From Chimonanthus salicifolius (taxonomy: Eukaryota > Streptophyta > Magnoliopsida > Laurales > Calycanthaceae): a stretch of 64,000 nucleotides of DNA. A program made the position numbers and the translations under genes. The notes beneath the pieces were generated by a model. It was given only the letters and a program-made list of their open reading frames with translations, did no database searches and was not told the origin of the DNA. Location of the stretch: contig CM023539.1 of NCBI GenBank assembly GCA_013350335.1, positions 41,340,631 to 41,404,630 on the forward strand. Direction: 5' to 3'. Below are positions 29,201 to 41,900 of the stretch, piece after piece. How positions within the stretch are numbered: the first letter of the stretch is position 1; each line of letters starts with the position of its first letter.

Positions 29201-32200
29201 CATTTTGAAAATATGTGACTCTACTTGGTAATTGTAAGTTGGAATTTAAAACATATTTGGATGCAGTGCTACTTGGCACCAGTATCTTTTCTATAATATC
29301 ATACATTTCCTGTTTTGGTCAAAGGAGGGTTCTCTATTCCAACCTTATTTTTTGTGTCTTTTTCTCCAGATATGGTTCTTGATGATCTTCTTATCGCTGA
29401 AAATTCACCTTTTCAGTCTGAAATTGGTTCTCCACCCTTCAGTTCTGACAGAACTCCAACTATAATAGGTTCGAAGCTTAGTCAGTCACCAGTTTCAGGT
29501 GTCAGATCAGAGACTGTCTCTTCTGGTTCCTCGAGGTCATCTATTGCCATATCTTATTCTTTTTGCTATTTGGCAAATTGTAGTTCGATCATAATATAAT
29601 TTTACGCAATGCCAGTGATACTTTTCATCATTAACAGCATGGATAAGAAATCTATGGAGAAGCTGGCTGAGGCTTCAGCTGCTGAAGCTGAAGCAGTTAC
29701 TGCTGCCTGGCAAGCTGCAAAGGCAGCATCTGTAGAATCTATAGAAGATGAAGCTTCGGATGGAAATTTAACTGGAGCTCATGCTGGTGACAAGTTGCAT
29801 GTCTCAGAAACCTCCTCAGATGGAAGTGAGGCTAATACTCTTGAAGCAGATGTCCGCCTTCACCCTCGAGCTGTATGTTTTCTTCATTAACCTTTATTTC
29901 AAGCTAGTTACCAAAATCTATTACTTTTAGCATTGTTTGGGAAAAAAAACTACATTGAATTCTGATTACAGATATCTAGAGGGAAATCTCTTGTAACTTG
30001 TTGGAAATACTTCTTTTGAAATATTAGAAGTGTTTTTTGAAGTGGCGACTTTGAATTTACTGAATGAAAGTAATATTTACATTTCTATGTATCAAGGGTT
30101 GCAAGTTTTTCCAGAATATCCAATGATATTTATCTTTTATCATCACTGTCATCACTATCAAAAGTCACTAACCCATTTGTTGGGGGCTAGTTAATCCTAC
30201 TTTCGCTTCTAGTGCCAGAAGAAATCATGCTATTTGTCACTCCAATCTTCAATGTCATTTTAATCATTTGTAGTGTTATTATATGAAATCAAAATAAAAT
30301 GATTTTGAATGTGTCTTTTAGAAATTTCGTGCATTGAGAACTCACAAAAATACAATTAACTTGGAAACTAAGATACTTTTTTGTAATACCAGTTCTTTTT
30401 ATCCATTGAATTTTGCTCTTATGAACAATGCGGTTAATATTTGCGTGGTTAGGAGTACAAGATGAATACTGCAAATTTGGTGGGGAAAACTAATAATTTG
30501 TATTTGAAAATTTCACATAAATTATTCTATGGAACTATAGTGTAGTGTTATTTCATGTTTTGCTTTAATTGATGTTAGTCTAGATAGTAAAAAATGTGTG
30601 ACTGAAGCAAACACTAGAAGCCATGCTGTGTGCTTGAGCCTAGGGATGGCAATGGGTTGGTAGGGTTCGGCCTAGGTTTGCTATTGATAAACCTGAACTA
30701 CCTCGACTCAACTTGATTTTTTTGAAGGTTCCAACCAAGTCCAACATAGTCCAGGCTAAGTTTCATTATACACAACATGACCTGATCTTACCTGACCCAT
30801 TTTTTATAAAAATAAAAATGAAAATGAAATAAAATATAATTTCAATAAAAACCGAAAAAGAGGTCTTTCCATTTATGTGGGGACATTGGGTTATGGGTAG
30901 TGGAGGCAATGAGCTAGGGTTTTTGGGCTTGAGAAGTAGGTGCATGAGCTAGAACCATTGGGTAGGAAATAGGTTATATATGTTGGATTTGAGACTACTC
31001 AGCTTGTGCCAACCCAAATATATTTCGGTTGGATTTTTTATTTTCCCAGGAAACACCCGACTTAAACCCAATTATTTTGGATTTGGTTTTGGCTGGATCA
31101 GTGGGTAGGGTCAGAAATTGCCACCCCGACTTGATCCCAACCCCTCCAATTAGTGGCCATGAAATGTATGGGAGAAAAGATTCCACCTGTGCTTAAAATA
31201 TATCCCTCTAAATAGTTATTAATATTGTCAAATGATTTTTTTTTCCTTGGTTATGCTCCAATCTTATTAATTGTTCAGTGTGTTATAGAGCATAACATGT
31301 TCTCTTTGAGCTCCATTGGAGACTGAGGGTTGTTAAAAAGTACAAGACATGGGAGTGCTGTATTAAATGTATATATTTTGTGTCTTTTTTTTTTTTTCTT
31401 TTACATAAACTGTTATCTTAATTTTGCAAACTAGCAGTAATAAGGGGTTTTATTTTTTATTTTGTTGTTGTTGTTGATGGTGGGTACTTGGCAGTTTGTT
31501 CATTTTTTGACACGTCCTTGTTAATTGGAGAGATTCACCATTCAATCTCTTTTGAAAACGGACAATTTTCCAGTGCTCATTGAGAACTTGCGCCATTTAA
31601 AGCTCTCTGTTTATCCACAGCTTCAATTGTTTTTAAGCTTACAAGTCTGCTGTGATTCTGACTCATCAGGTAGTGGTTGCCAAGGAGACTGTTGGCAACT
31701 TGGGTGGGCTAGTGAGGCAACTATCTCTGGACCAGTTCGAGAATGAAAGCAGACGAATGTTCCCTTCAAATTCTGATCAGACAAATTCTACGAAGAAGTT
31801 CGCTAGACAGAAGTCTCCACAGGGTCTCCACAAAAAGGTAAGACAAACAGAAAACCGGTGGGCTTATTGTTTTGTTTGTTAAGATGTTTGGTTATGATGC
31901 CCTTTTGTTGCAGGTCATTTCTGTATTGCTCAGGCCTCGTAACTGGAAAGCTCCCACGGATAGAAGTTTCTTTCTGGACTCGTATGAAGTGGGTGAACTT
32001 TGTTATGCCGCTGAACAGCTATTTATGCAGGAACCAACAGTTTTGCAGTTGAAGGCTCCTGTTAAAGTATTTGGCGATCTTCATGGGCAGTTTGGTGACC
32101 TAATGCGGCTGTTTGACGAGTATGGGTTTCCTTCAAGTGCTGGAGACATAACGTAAGTTTGAATTTGGACAGATGTGGGAATTAACTATGATTAAATGAT

Positions 32201-35200
32201 GAAGTGAATGTTAATTGCATTTAAATGTTCAAATATAATTAACCCCATGGGGTTGGCCTGACAGTCAGGGCGCTCGCCTCTTGAAGCGAGGTCTTGGGCT
32301 TGATTCACGCGCATCCCCAATGAAGGGCCACTCTCCGTAGACTTACCCGGTGTGTGCGGATTGGGAGATTTTCACATACCCCGAAGGACTAGTCGGATGA
32401 GACACCTGGACACCTTCGGTCATAAAAAGAATTTTCAAATATAATTTGATTGAGGAATGTTTAGATGAAGCTATCATCATCGTAAGCCACGAAGAGATTA
32501 ACCTTGGTTTTAGGCATGGAGCTCACTTGCCATCCCTCGGATGTTTAAGCTTCAAAACAATTCATTCATGTGATCCATCCACTATTGGATTGAGATGCAC
32601 TTGGGGCATGGTCAAATTTAATGACACCTTTTAGTGTTAGGGCTTATGTGATTTATGGTTTATTTTTAAATTATTACGTTTGCTTGTCTTTTGGTATTCT
32701 TTTATATATATATATATATATATTCTGCAGATTTGAGTTTTTCTCAGACTTCCTGTGGATTTCACCGCCCTTCTCCTCTGCAGCAGTCACTTTTCAGCCT
32801 TCGATCCTTTCAGCGGAGAAAAGTCTGATGGCGGGACCCCCAACTTTCCTTGCCGGCTTTGGACCTATCCATCTATCTATAAGGTGTCTTTTCTTTAGCG
32901 TCTTTTTCGGTCCAGGAAACCCAGTTTTTTGGTTTCTTGCTATGATCGTCTGGCTTTCAGCACTGCTTCCACCCACCATTCTTCCACAGGAGTCACTCCT
33001 TCCTACAAGGGTTCAGGACCATATTGCCTTGTTTTCTAGGGCACAGACCACCCACTTGGGTCACAGACAATAGTCTTACCGCGCCTGTAGTTTTTTTTTC
33101 TAAAACCCAATTTTTGGTTTTCAGCACACCTGGGCCTTGGATCTCCTCCTAGTGTCGCCCCAACCTCTTCTCTGAATCTCATTCGTGTTTGGTGGGGTCC
33201 ACTTCTGTAGTGTTTTTCCTTCTGCATGGCTGCACTTCAGATCTTTTTTTTTTTGGTGCTTCTTGCTGCGGTTCCAGGATCTGTTTATTGCGAACATGAC
33301 TTCGTCCTCTACATCTTCTCTTCACAATATAACCTCTTCTGATTCTCCACAGATAGACAAGATGACGATGGGCTTGCTAAATGAGACCCACTACATTCAA
33401 TGCTCTCATTCTGCGAGGATGTTGACTCCCTAGCAACTATCATCTTATATAGATGGAACTGCCAAAGAACCAGCCACATATCATTCTTCATATCTAACCT
33501 GGACAACAAATAACTCCTTGGTCCAGTCTTGGTTTCTTCATTCCATGGAAGACCGTATCAGGTGCCTCGTCTATACCCTTCCGATAGCCAAAGCTGTTTG
33601 GGACATTGTTAAGGTTTTGTATTCTGATGGGGACAACTACACCCACATTTATGAGTTATCTTAGATGGTTGCTAATTTCCAACAGGGGGAGTTCTCCCGT
33701 ATTCAATACTACTCGAGGATGAGGACATGTTGGTTGGAGTTGGATCAACTTGAATCCATTGTCAAACAATTATTGGCTGTGTATGGTAATTGCTGATCCT
33801 TCATCTTGGAAGTATAGCTTAATCTTTGTTGGGATTGTTCTCCGTGTACCTTGAACATTGATGCACCTATGGTAGAATGCATTGTTCCAGAATAGACTAG
33901 TAACTTGAACAATCTAATTGGAAGCTCATCAATTTCTCAAGACTGTTTAATTCTGTTCTACTTAGTACCCTGATACTGATCTAACCTTGCAAATCTAGAA
34001 AACTTCCTCAAGTCCATGCAACTGTGATATAGGCTCATGTTCCTCAGGGGAAAGTCTGCGTCCAACAATAGTGTGCTGAGACGGAGTGGTGTGCTTGAGT
34101 TCACTGAGTCACTGAATCGGGGTGGGACTCAAGGTTGAGAGAAGGAAGTGGAAGCAGGGGAAAGGACGTGGGAATGGAACAAGTATTAGTAATTGGGCAG
34201 TTACTGGACTTTAGAACAGGGAGTGGGAAACAGGGAAATGGGGAGTGGAGGACATGGTGGATTAGTAGGTAGTTTACAATATTTAATTATCAGTTATCCT
34301 AGATTATCTCCTGATGTAAATTTGTAGAGGAGATAAAGAAAAACATGTAGGATGATGTCGGTTCGTTTCCTAACTGAAAAGAAATTTCTTTCTATCTTTT
34401 CGACCCTACTTGATTAGAGTCCAGCAGTTTGGTATCAGAGCCGAGTTAGAGGGGATGTCGCAGCTTACTAATAAGGAAATGATAGAGGTTGGAAATAAAT
34501 GTTAAGAGATGTTGGAGGGAGTTTGGCAACTCGTTACGGCCGTCAGAAGCAATTCTCAAAGGACGGCCAATCGTCTACAGCAGCTCGAAGAAACTCTTCA
34601 AGCCTTGACCTAGGCAATTGTAGACTTACGCATTGAACCCGAAACATCGACGTACAATAAAACTATACATCATGAAGAAAATCAAAGTTTAGGCCCCAAC
34701 AATGCTCAAAATCAAAGCTCAGCACCTAGAAATTCTCAACCCCTATATATAAAAATAGATTTTCCAAGATACTCGGGAACGAAACCCACTAAATGGCTCA
34801 ATTGAGTGGAGCATTTCTTCACGTATCAAGGAACTATATCAGATCACTGGGTGGCGTTAGCATCCTTTCATTTTGAAGGGGAAGCCAACAAGTGGTACCA
34901 GTGGTTGAAACAAACATATGGGGACGTGGCGTGAGATGCCTTCATAGACAAATTACGCAATTCATACCTACCGATTATGAAGACTTTGACGAAGCCCTTT
35001 CAAAAATTAAACAAATGGGTACAATTCGAGAGTATCAGCAAGAGTTTGAGAGACTCTCCACTCGGGTTCAAGGATGGCCGGAGAAGGCCTTGTTGGGGGT
35101 GTTCATGGGCAGATTAGAGGAGGAACTTGGTGGCAATGTTCGAATATTCAAACCCCATTCAATGAGACGAGCAATCAAGCTGGCCCGGATGAGGGAAGAC

Positions 35201-35902
35201 CAAATCAATCGCCAAAAGAATGTTGCAGAGGCTCCAATTATGATGTCACTGGTTGTTACTAACCAACCTCTGACGCTTGGTTCTCCAAACGCAATGCGGA
35301 AAATAATTTGGATGAGATGCAAAAGAGATGGGAAAAAGGGCAATGTTAATTCTATGATGAAAAGTTTCAACCTAGACACTAGTGTAAGCCAGCTCACGTA
35401 CTAATGATTAGCATGAAGAGAATGAGGAGACATTAAAGGATGATGAAGGCACATTGGGTGAAATGGCAGAGCACTAGGTACCTGAAATTTCTCTTCAGGC
35501 GTTGACTGGTTGGGCGTCTCCCCGAGCAATGAGGGTGCTTGGATTAATTGAGAGGCAGACGGTCATGATACTCATAGAAATTGTGAGGGACAAATTGGCA
35601 CAATAACTCAATCTACCGATTTCCAACATCACTGATATTCGAGTGATGGTGGCTAATGGGAACCGATTATTGTGCAAAGAAAGATATGACAATGTACAGC
35701 TACAAATACAATCCTCTGGTGCTCGGCTATGAAGCACGGATACTCCAAAACCATTCGAGTATCCGTGTCGGGTACGTTTCTGACATGGATACATATCAAA
35801 TTAAATAAAATATTTTTTAAATACGGATACAGCAGAAGATACGGAGGGACACAATGGGAGGCGGGGCACGGTAAGGGATACGGCAGCAAGGGAGAGAAGG
35901 GG

Positions 35903-35942
<40 letters not shown>

Positions 35943-38900
35943 TTTCAGTATTATTTTTTTAACCTCAATAATCATTCACATATTTTATACTGTAATATTG
36001 TAAATATCTTTCCATAATATTAAATTGCTAATAATCTAATATTTATAATATATATCTTTTGTAATGTTTATATATATATATATTGTATTCATTATAAATA
36101 TAAAAATATAATTTTCTAATAATTTTTATCTCATAGTAGAATTTATGATATTTTTTGTAAATGTCTGAATTTATTTTGTTGATATTTATATAATAATTTT
36201 TTAATTCGGCGTATCCCGCCGCACCCGTATCCTAGTTTTTCAAAATTTGCCTTATCCCCGTATTGGATATGTGTCGTATTCGATACACGTACCCGTATTG
36301 GTGCTTCTTAGGTGCTCGGCGATTTTGTTTTCCTTACCAATGACAGGATCGGACGTGGTGCTTGGAGTACATTGGCTGTAGTAGCTGGGGGGCCTGTTCT
36401 ATGGGATTGGAAGAGCCTAACCATGGAGTTCAAGCTTGACTGGAAGGAATATCAGCTGAAGGGACAATTCGATGTTGCAAATGAACCGATAAACTTGCAT
36501 GCCTTGAAACGACCAATTAAGAAAGGAGCTGCATTGTTCACACTACAGCTATAGGTCGAAAATGCAATTGAGCCAGCCACGACATCACCCGAACTGACGG
36601 CGTTGCTGCTGGAATTTAGTCCACTATTTATAGAATCAAAGGGGCTCCCATTGGTGCAGACCAAGGAACGTTAAAATCCCTTGTAGCCCAGGGAGAAACC
36701 AGTGAATGTCCGGCCATATCACTATCCCCACTTTAAAAAATAATGAAATTGAAAATATGATGAAGTAGATGCTGAGTGCTGGGATTATAAGGCTAAGTAA
36801 CATTACATTTTCTTCTCTGGTCTTACTTGTGTGAAAGAAAGATGGGTCATGAAAGTTTTGCACTGATTATCAAGCCTTTAACTTGATAGCCATCAAGGAT
36901 AGATTTCCAATTCCCACGGTAGATGACATGCTTGATGAATTGTATAGTGCTCAATTCTTCTCTAAATTGGATTTGCGATCCGAGTATCATCAAATTCGAG
37001 TCAACTCTGAAGATGTGCAGAAGACGGCATTTCGAACCCATAAGGGTCACTATGAGTATCTAATGATGCCGTTTGGGTTGTCAAGTGCCCCTTCAACGTT
37101 CCAAGTCATCATGAACTACATATTTTGACCAATATTACAACAATTCATCTTGGTGTTCGCTGATGATGTTCTTGTTTACAGCCGTTCATCTTCGACAAGT
37201 TTGCCTATCCTTAAAGAGCACTAGTTCTTCGTCAACTTTTCCAATTGTGCCTCCAGAAGGGAAGAAGTTGAGTACTTGGGCCATGTAATTACCCAACACG
37301 GAGTGAAAGCCGAACCTACAAAAATTAAATCGATGCAAGATTGCTCCAAGCCGGCTAATGTCAACAAGTAGAGTGGATTTCTGGGCTGGACTTGCTACTA
37401 CCATCAGTTTGTCTAGAACTATGGGGTGATTGCAGCACCATTGACAACATTGCTTAAATGGGTTGCTTCCAATGGAACTCAGAGGCCGAAAGAGCATTCA
37501 AAGGACTCAAGCAAGCCATGACCACTACCCCTGTTCTTGCACTTCCGGATTTCTCTTGGTCATTCGTCCCGCAGACTGACGCATCAAAGAAAAGGGATAA
37601 GGGTCGTGCTAACCCAAGAAGGACGACCCGTTGCGTATATGAGTATCAACTTACTCAATGGAGATGCTCGCGATATTTGAAGCAATTCGGCATTGTGTCC
37701 TTATTGGGTCAAAATTTTCAAATCCAAACAGACCAAAGGAGTTCCATGCCACATTGAGTGGGGGGCATTTTGGCGCTTCACAGACCTACAAATGGCTTCT
37801 ACAAAATTTCTATTGGTCAACTATGATGAATGAAGTCAAGGAATACGTCTCGGCTTGCGATGTTTGTCAATGGAGCAAGTATGAGACTTGCATACTAGTG
37901 GGACTCCTTCAGCCCCTACCCATACCCAATCAAGTTTGGGTCTGGGAAGACATCTCTCTCGACTTCATCGACAGGTTGCGAAAATCATGTGGGAAAGATG
38001 TCATCATGGTGGTCGTAGACCGGTTAACAAAGTACACCCATTTCATTGCTTTGAGTCACCCATACACAACCAAGAAGCTAGCTGAAAAAATCATGACATA
38101 GATAAGTCAACTACATGGGATGCCTCGTTCAATTGTAAGTGACAGTGATCAATTTTTCATTAGCAACTTTTGGCAAGAGTATTTCCGGTTACAAGGAACT
38201 CAACCTACATGAGTTCACCACCCACAATCGGATGATCAAACCGAAGTGGTAAACTGCTGTTTGGAGATGTGTTTGACGTGCTTCACCAGTCAAAAGCCGA
38301 AACATTGGGCTAATTACCTCCCTTGGATTGAATATTGGTACAAAACTACCTACCAACAATCAGCTGGCATGACGCTGTTCTAGGTTTTATATGGAAGGAT
38401 TCTCCACAGTTGTTAAGGTACGTTCGAAATGAAAAATCAATCGATGAACTCGACCAAGAGTTTAGCAACCGTGATCATGTTTTGAGACAACTCAAAGGTA
38501 ACCTTTGTCGAGCACAAAATTGGATGAAACAACATGTTTCTTTTGCACCGAAGAGACCTTGTCATTACCGTTGGTGATTTGGTCTTCCTAAAATTACAGC
38601 CATACCGACTACCAACGGGCTTGCCAAAGCTAGCAAATTGCTATTTTGGACCATTCCGAGTTCTAGAGAAAATTGGATAAGCTGCTTACAGACTAGAATT
38701 GCTAGCAAGCTCCAAGATACGTCTTGTATTTCATGTTTCTAGAATTAAGCCACGAATCGGCCCGACAGAGGTTACCAGCAGTGAGCTTCCCTCATGAATG
38801 AGGAATGTGAAATTCAACCGGAACTCGATAACATTCTTGACTACCGCTGGATTAAGAGAGGATCTAAATATGTGATCGAAGCCCTGGTCTGTTGGAAGCA

Positions 38901-41900
38901 TTGTTGGTTAAAATCTTACGATACACGATTTATACCTTACGATTCATACGATATGATAAGAGGAACAATTCGTATCTATTAACAAATCTTACTATTCTTA
39001 TTAATAATAGAATTATGGAGTTATATGGAATGTGAACACATAAATCCTTTTGTTTTGATACTTTTTAGGGCTTGAGTCATTGAGCATTTAAAACCTTCAG
39101 CTATTTTAGGGGCTTTTTAGTTCATTATTGATTTTTCACAATATACTTCGATTAGATACTGGTCTTATACTTTGGTAGTTGGAACATTGAAATCTGAGCT
39201 CCATTAAAGTAATTATATAATATTCACTTGATAATGAAAGAAAGTTCGAGAATTATTCTCATTATAACGTTTTAGATATATTTTTTTACATTACTTAATA
39301 TATTAAACATTTTTTAGGGAAAACACTTATGAAGCTTACGATTCTACGGTTTGCTATACACGATTTGCAGTTACGGTTTACTATACACGATTTGCAGTTC
39401 AAGATGTATAACGATTTTACGATACGATTCAATTTTCACAACATTGGTTGGATGCACCTGCCAATGGAGAGGAGATGGATAAAAAGATGTAGGATGATTT
39501 TAATGAAAAGTTGTGGTTCTTTTCCTACCTGAAAGGGAACTTCTTTCTAGCTTTTTGTCCCTGCTTGATTAGAGTCTAACAAATTGGAATGCTTGATTAT
39601 TCATAATTCTTTTCCTTCCAGATGGGTCATAAGAACATGTACTAGCAGAATTCATTGAATCAATTTCGTACTTCATTGAAACTTCTCTGAGTCCTGTTTT
39701 TGGATGAGTAGAGGACTTTCCTCAAAGAAGTAGCAAAATCCATGCTGCTCCGAGTAACCCAAGGAAACAGGTCCATATCACCTTTTGTTATTAATGACTT
39801 GATTAAGATGAATTTTGCATTTGCCATTTTTTGCATAGAGGGGAAAGAATGAACGTGAAAGAACAAGCCCTCTTTGAAAAATTATTGGCTGTGGGAACTT
39901 ATCCAGCTGCAGCTACTGTAGACCAACAGTGACCTCCACCTTAGGGTGCAAGATCATTCCAGATAAGGGAGGGTCCTGGTGAGGCTGAAGAATGAGATCT
40001 GTGCCCTTCCACTTCCAATCCTGCTGGCTCTCTCTCTTCTTTGATGTTCTCAGAGATTCTAGATACTTATTCAACTTCAGACAAGGATTCAAAAACACTT
40101 ACTGTTTGATTTTTTTTTAATCTTTCCCTTTGATTGATTGAGTCGACATTCATTTGAACATATGCACCATGTATATCCTTGGAAATTCACTAGAAGACTC
40201 TCCATCATCACTTCTCCATTTTCTTGTACTCAAAATGTACCTTATACCACCCTTTTGAATTCATATACCGTCCCCAAATTCGTTCCTAGTTTGTTCCTAG
40301 ATCTACATTTCTTTAGTTGTCTATATGCTATTTAGGATGGGTTTCCCTTGAAATATTTGATGCAATAAAGGCGGTTTTTCTTCTTTTAAAAGAAAGGGGC
40401 TTTTTATTTATTTCGAAGGGTTAAGGTGTTTTCATTAGAAGGTGAAAGCATCACATTGGTTGCACAAAGATAAGGATAATAAAGGATAAAACATAGCCAG
40501 CAAGAGCTCCCAAGCACTGAAACACTATATTTCTTTAAAAAAAAAAAAACTGTATTACCATATACAAACCCATCCATCAACAAGGACACTGTGTTTAGCT
40601 ACAATCAAGCAATCAGATTAAGTTATATGAAAGTTCACATTTGAAATGCCCAAGAATTCTGACGGTATTTGTTGTGCAAGTGATCACTTTGCATTTGGTC
40701 CACATGATGGTTAATAACAGGGATTTAGCTTTACCCTGAAAAATTCTATTGTTCCTCTCGGTACGCACCACATGACAAGTTCCCAATGGATAAATTTGAA
40801 TGATCCAGTGAAATGCTGCCATAGATTGATAACCTGGTTTACCTGGTGAGGCATAACCCAATTAATTTCAAACACGAGGATGAGAGACCCACCTTTCTTG
40901 AACAGTTGTGATTAAAATTAGGAGATGATTTGCACTTTCTACATCCTCAAGGTAATGGATAGCCATTGGCCATTATCCTTTATCTGCTTCTAAAATTGTC
41001 TCTTGAATTCCACGTATGCTGGTATCCAGCATAAGCCAAATGCCTCTGTGATGGGCTTGCATTTAATAGATGTAGGGATGGGGCTAGTTGCCCAACCCTT
41101 TATTATACAGAGAATAGAAGAATTTTACAGAGAGCTGTTATTGAGTCTGGATCCCAAACTCTAGTTATTCCTGGATGAAGCATTGGAAATGCCAGACAAA
41201 GTCTGCAACATGTCCAAGAGGCACAGAGTTTCTAAATGCAATTGGTTGTGTCTAAATTTCGGGTACTGAGTAAATGGGTTTCTTGTTGCTTTGCCTGGAG
41301 GAGGAAAACAGAGCATCTGACCTCTATTTTCCAAGAAATGCAAGGAGTATACACACTTGAATTTGCATTGTTTGCCGTCAGGTTCTATTGGTTATTCCTT
41401 GCTGTAGATTATGATGGACTTTCTAATGGTAGTGATGTCATAATAGTGATTTTATTAATTTTCTCACCTTCATTTTTTCAAAAAAAAAGGGTCTCACCTA
41501 TTTTGTAATTATTTTTTCAGATACATTGATTATTTATTTTTGGGCGACTATGTTGATAGAGGGCAGCATAGCTTGGAAACAATAACATTGCTTCTTTCTC
41601 TCAAGGCAAGTTTTGTTTTCAGAATTCTACCCTGAGAAAAAAATCTCCTTTGCTCCTTTTTTTATTTATCTTTTGGTTCATCTTCCTTTTATTCTCTTGC
41701 TAATAATTTTTGTTCAGATCGAGTATCCTGATAATGTACATTTGATCCGGGGTAACCATGAGGCAGCTGACATAAATGCACTATTTGGTTTCCGTCTTGA
41801 ATGCATTGAGAGAATGGTAGGTTATGTCTTGAATGCACTGAAGGAATGGTATGAAATATTAGTGTCTTTCAGGATTAAATATTAGAATGACTAATCACAA

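Larger units (their letters stand above)
34070..39581 (+). mobile_element. Decayed Ty3/gypsy retrotransposon with two nested elements
   Basis: The 5' LTR ends at 34426 (gattagagtccagca) and the 3' LTR at 39581 (gattagagtctaaca); about 130 bp of 3' LTR is visible and the 5' LTR start is uncertain. TGGTATCAGAGCC at 34430 is the initiator-Met primer-binding site. Domains in order: gag ([13 protein letters not shown], 34764), reverse transcriptase ([15 protein letters not shown] 36890, [19 protein letters not shown] at about 37157), RNase H, integrase ([19 protein letters not shown], about 37764; DRLTKYTHF) and a C-terminal chromodomain-like tail ([10 protein letters not shown]). Many stops and frameshifts make it inactive. 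It fills most of BSL1 intron 32153-41520. Confidence 0.82.

Noticed and set aside
29609..29890. ORF that could be read as an independent small gene
   Set aside because: It is the BSL1 linker exon 29638-29872 read with upstream intron bases; phase matches the neighbouring exons.
36883..38101. Possible endogenous pararetrovirus (reverse transcriptase and RNase H)
   Set aside because: An integrase and chromodomain-like tail follow, and LTR ends with an initiator-Met primer site flank it, so it is a Ty3/gypsy element.
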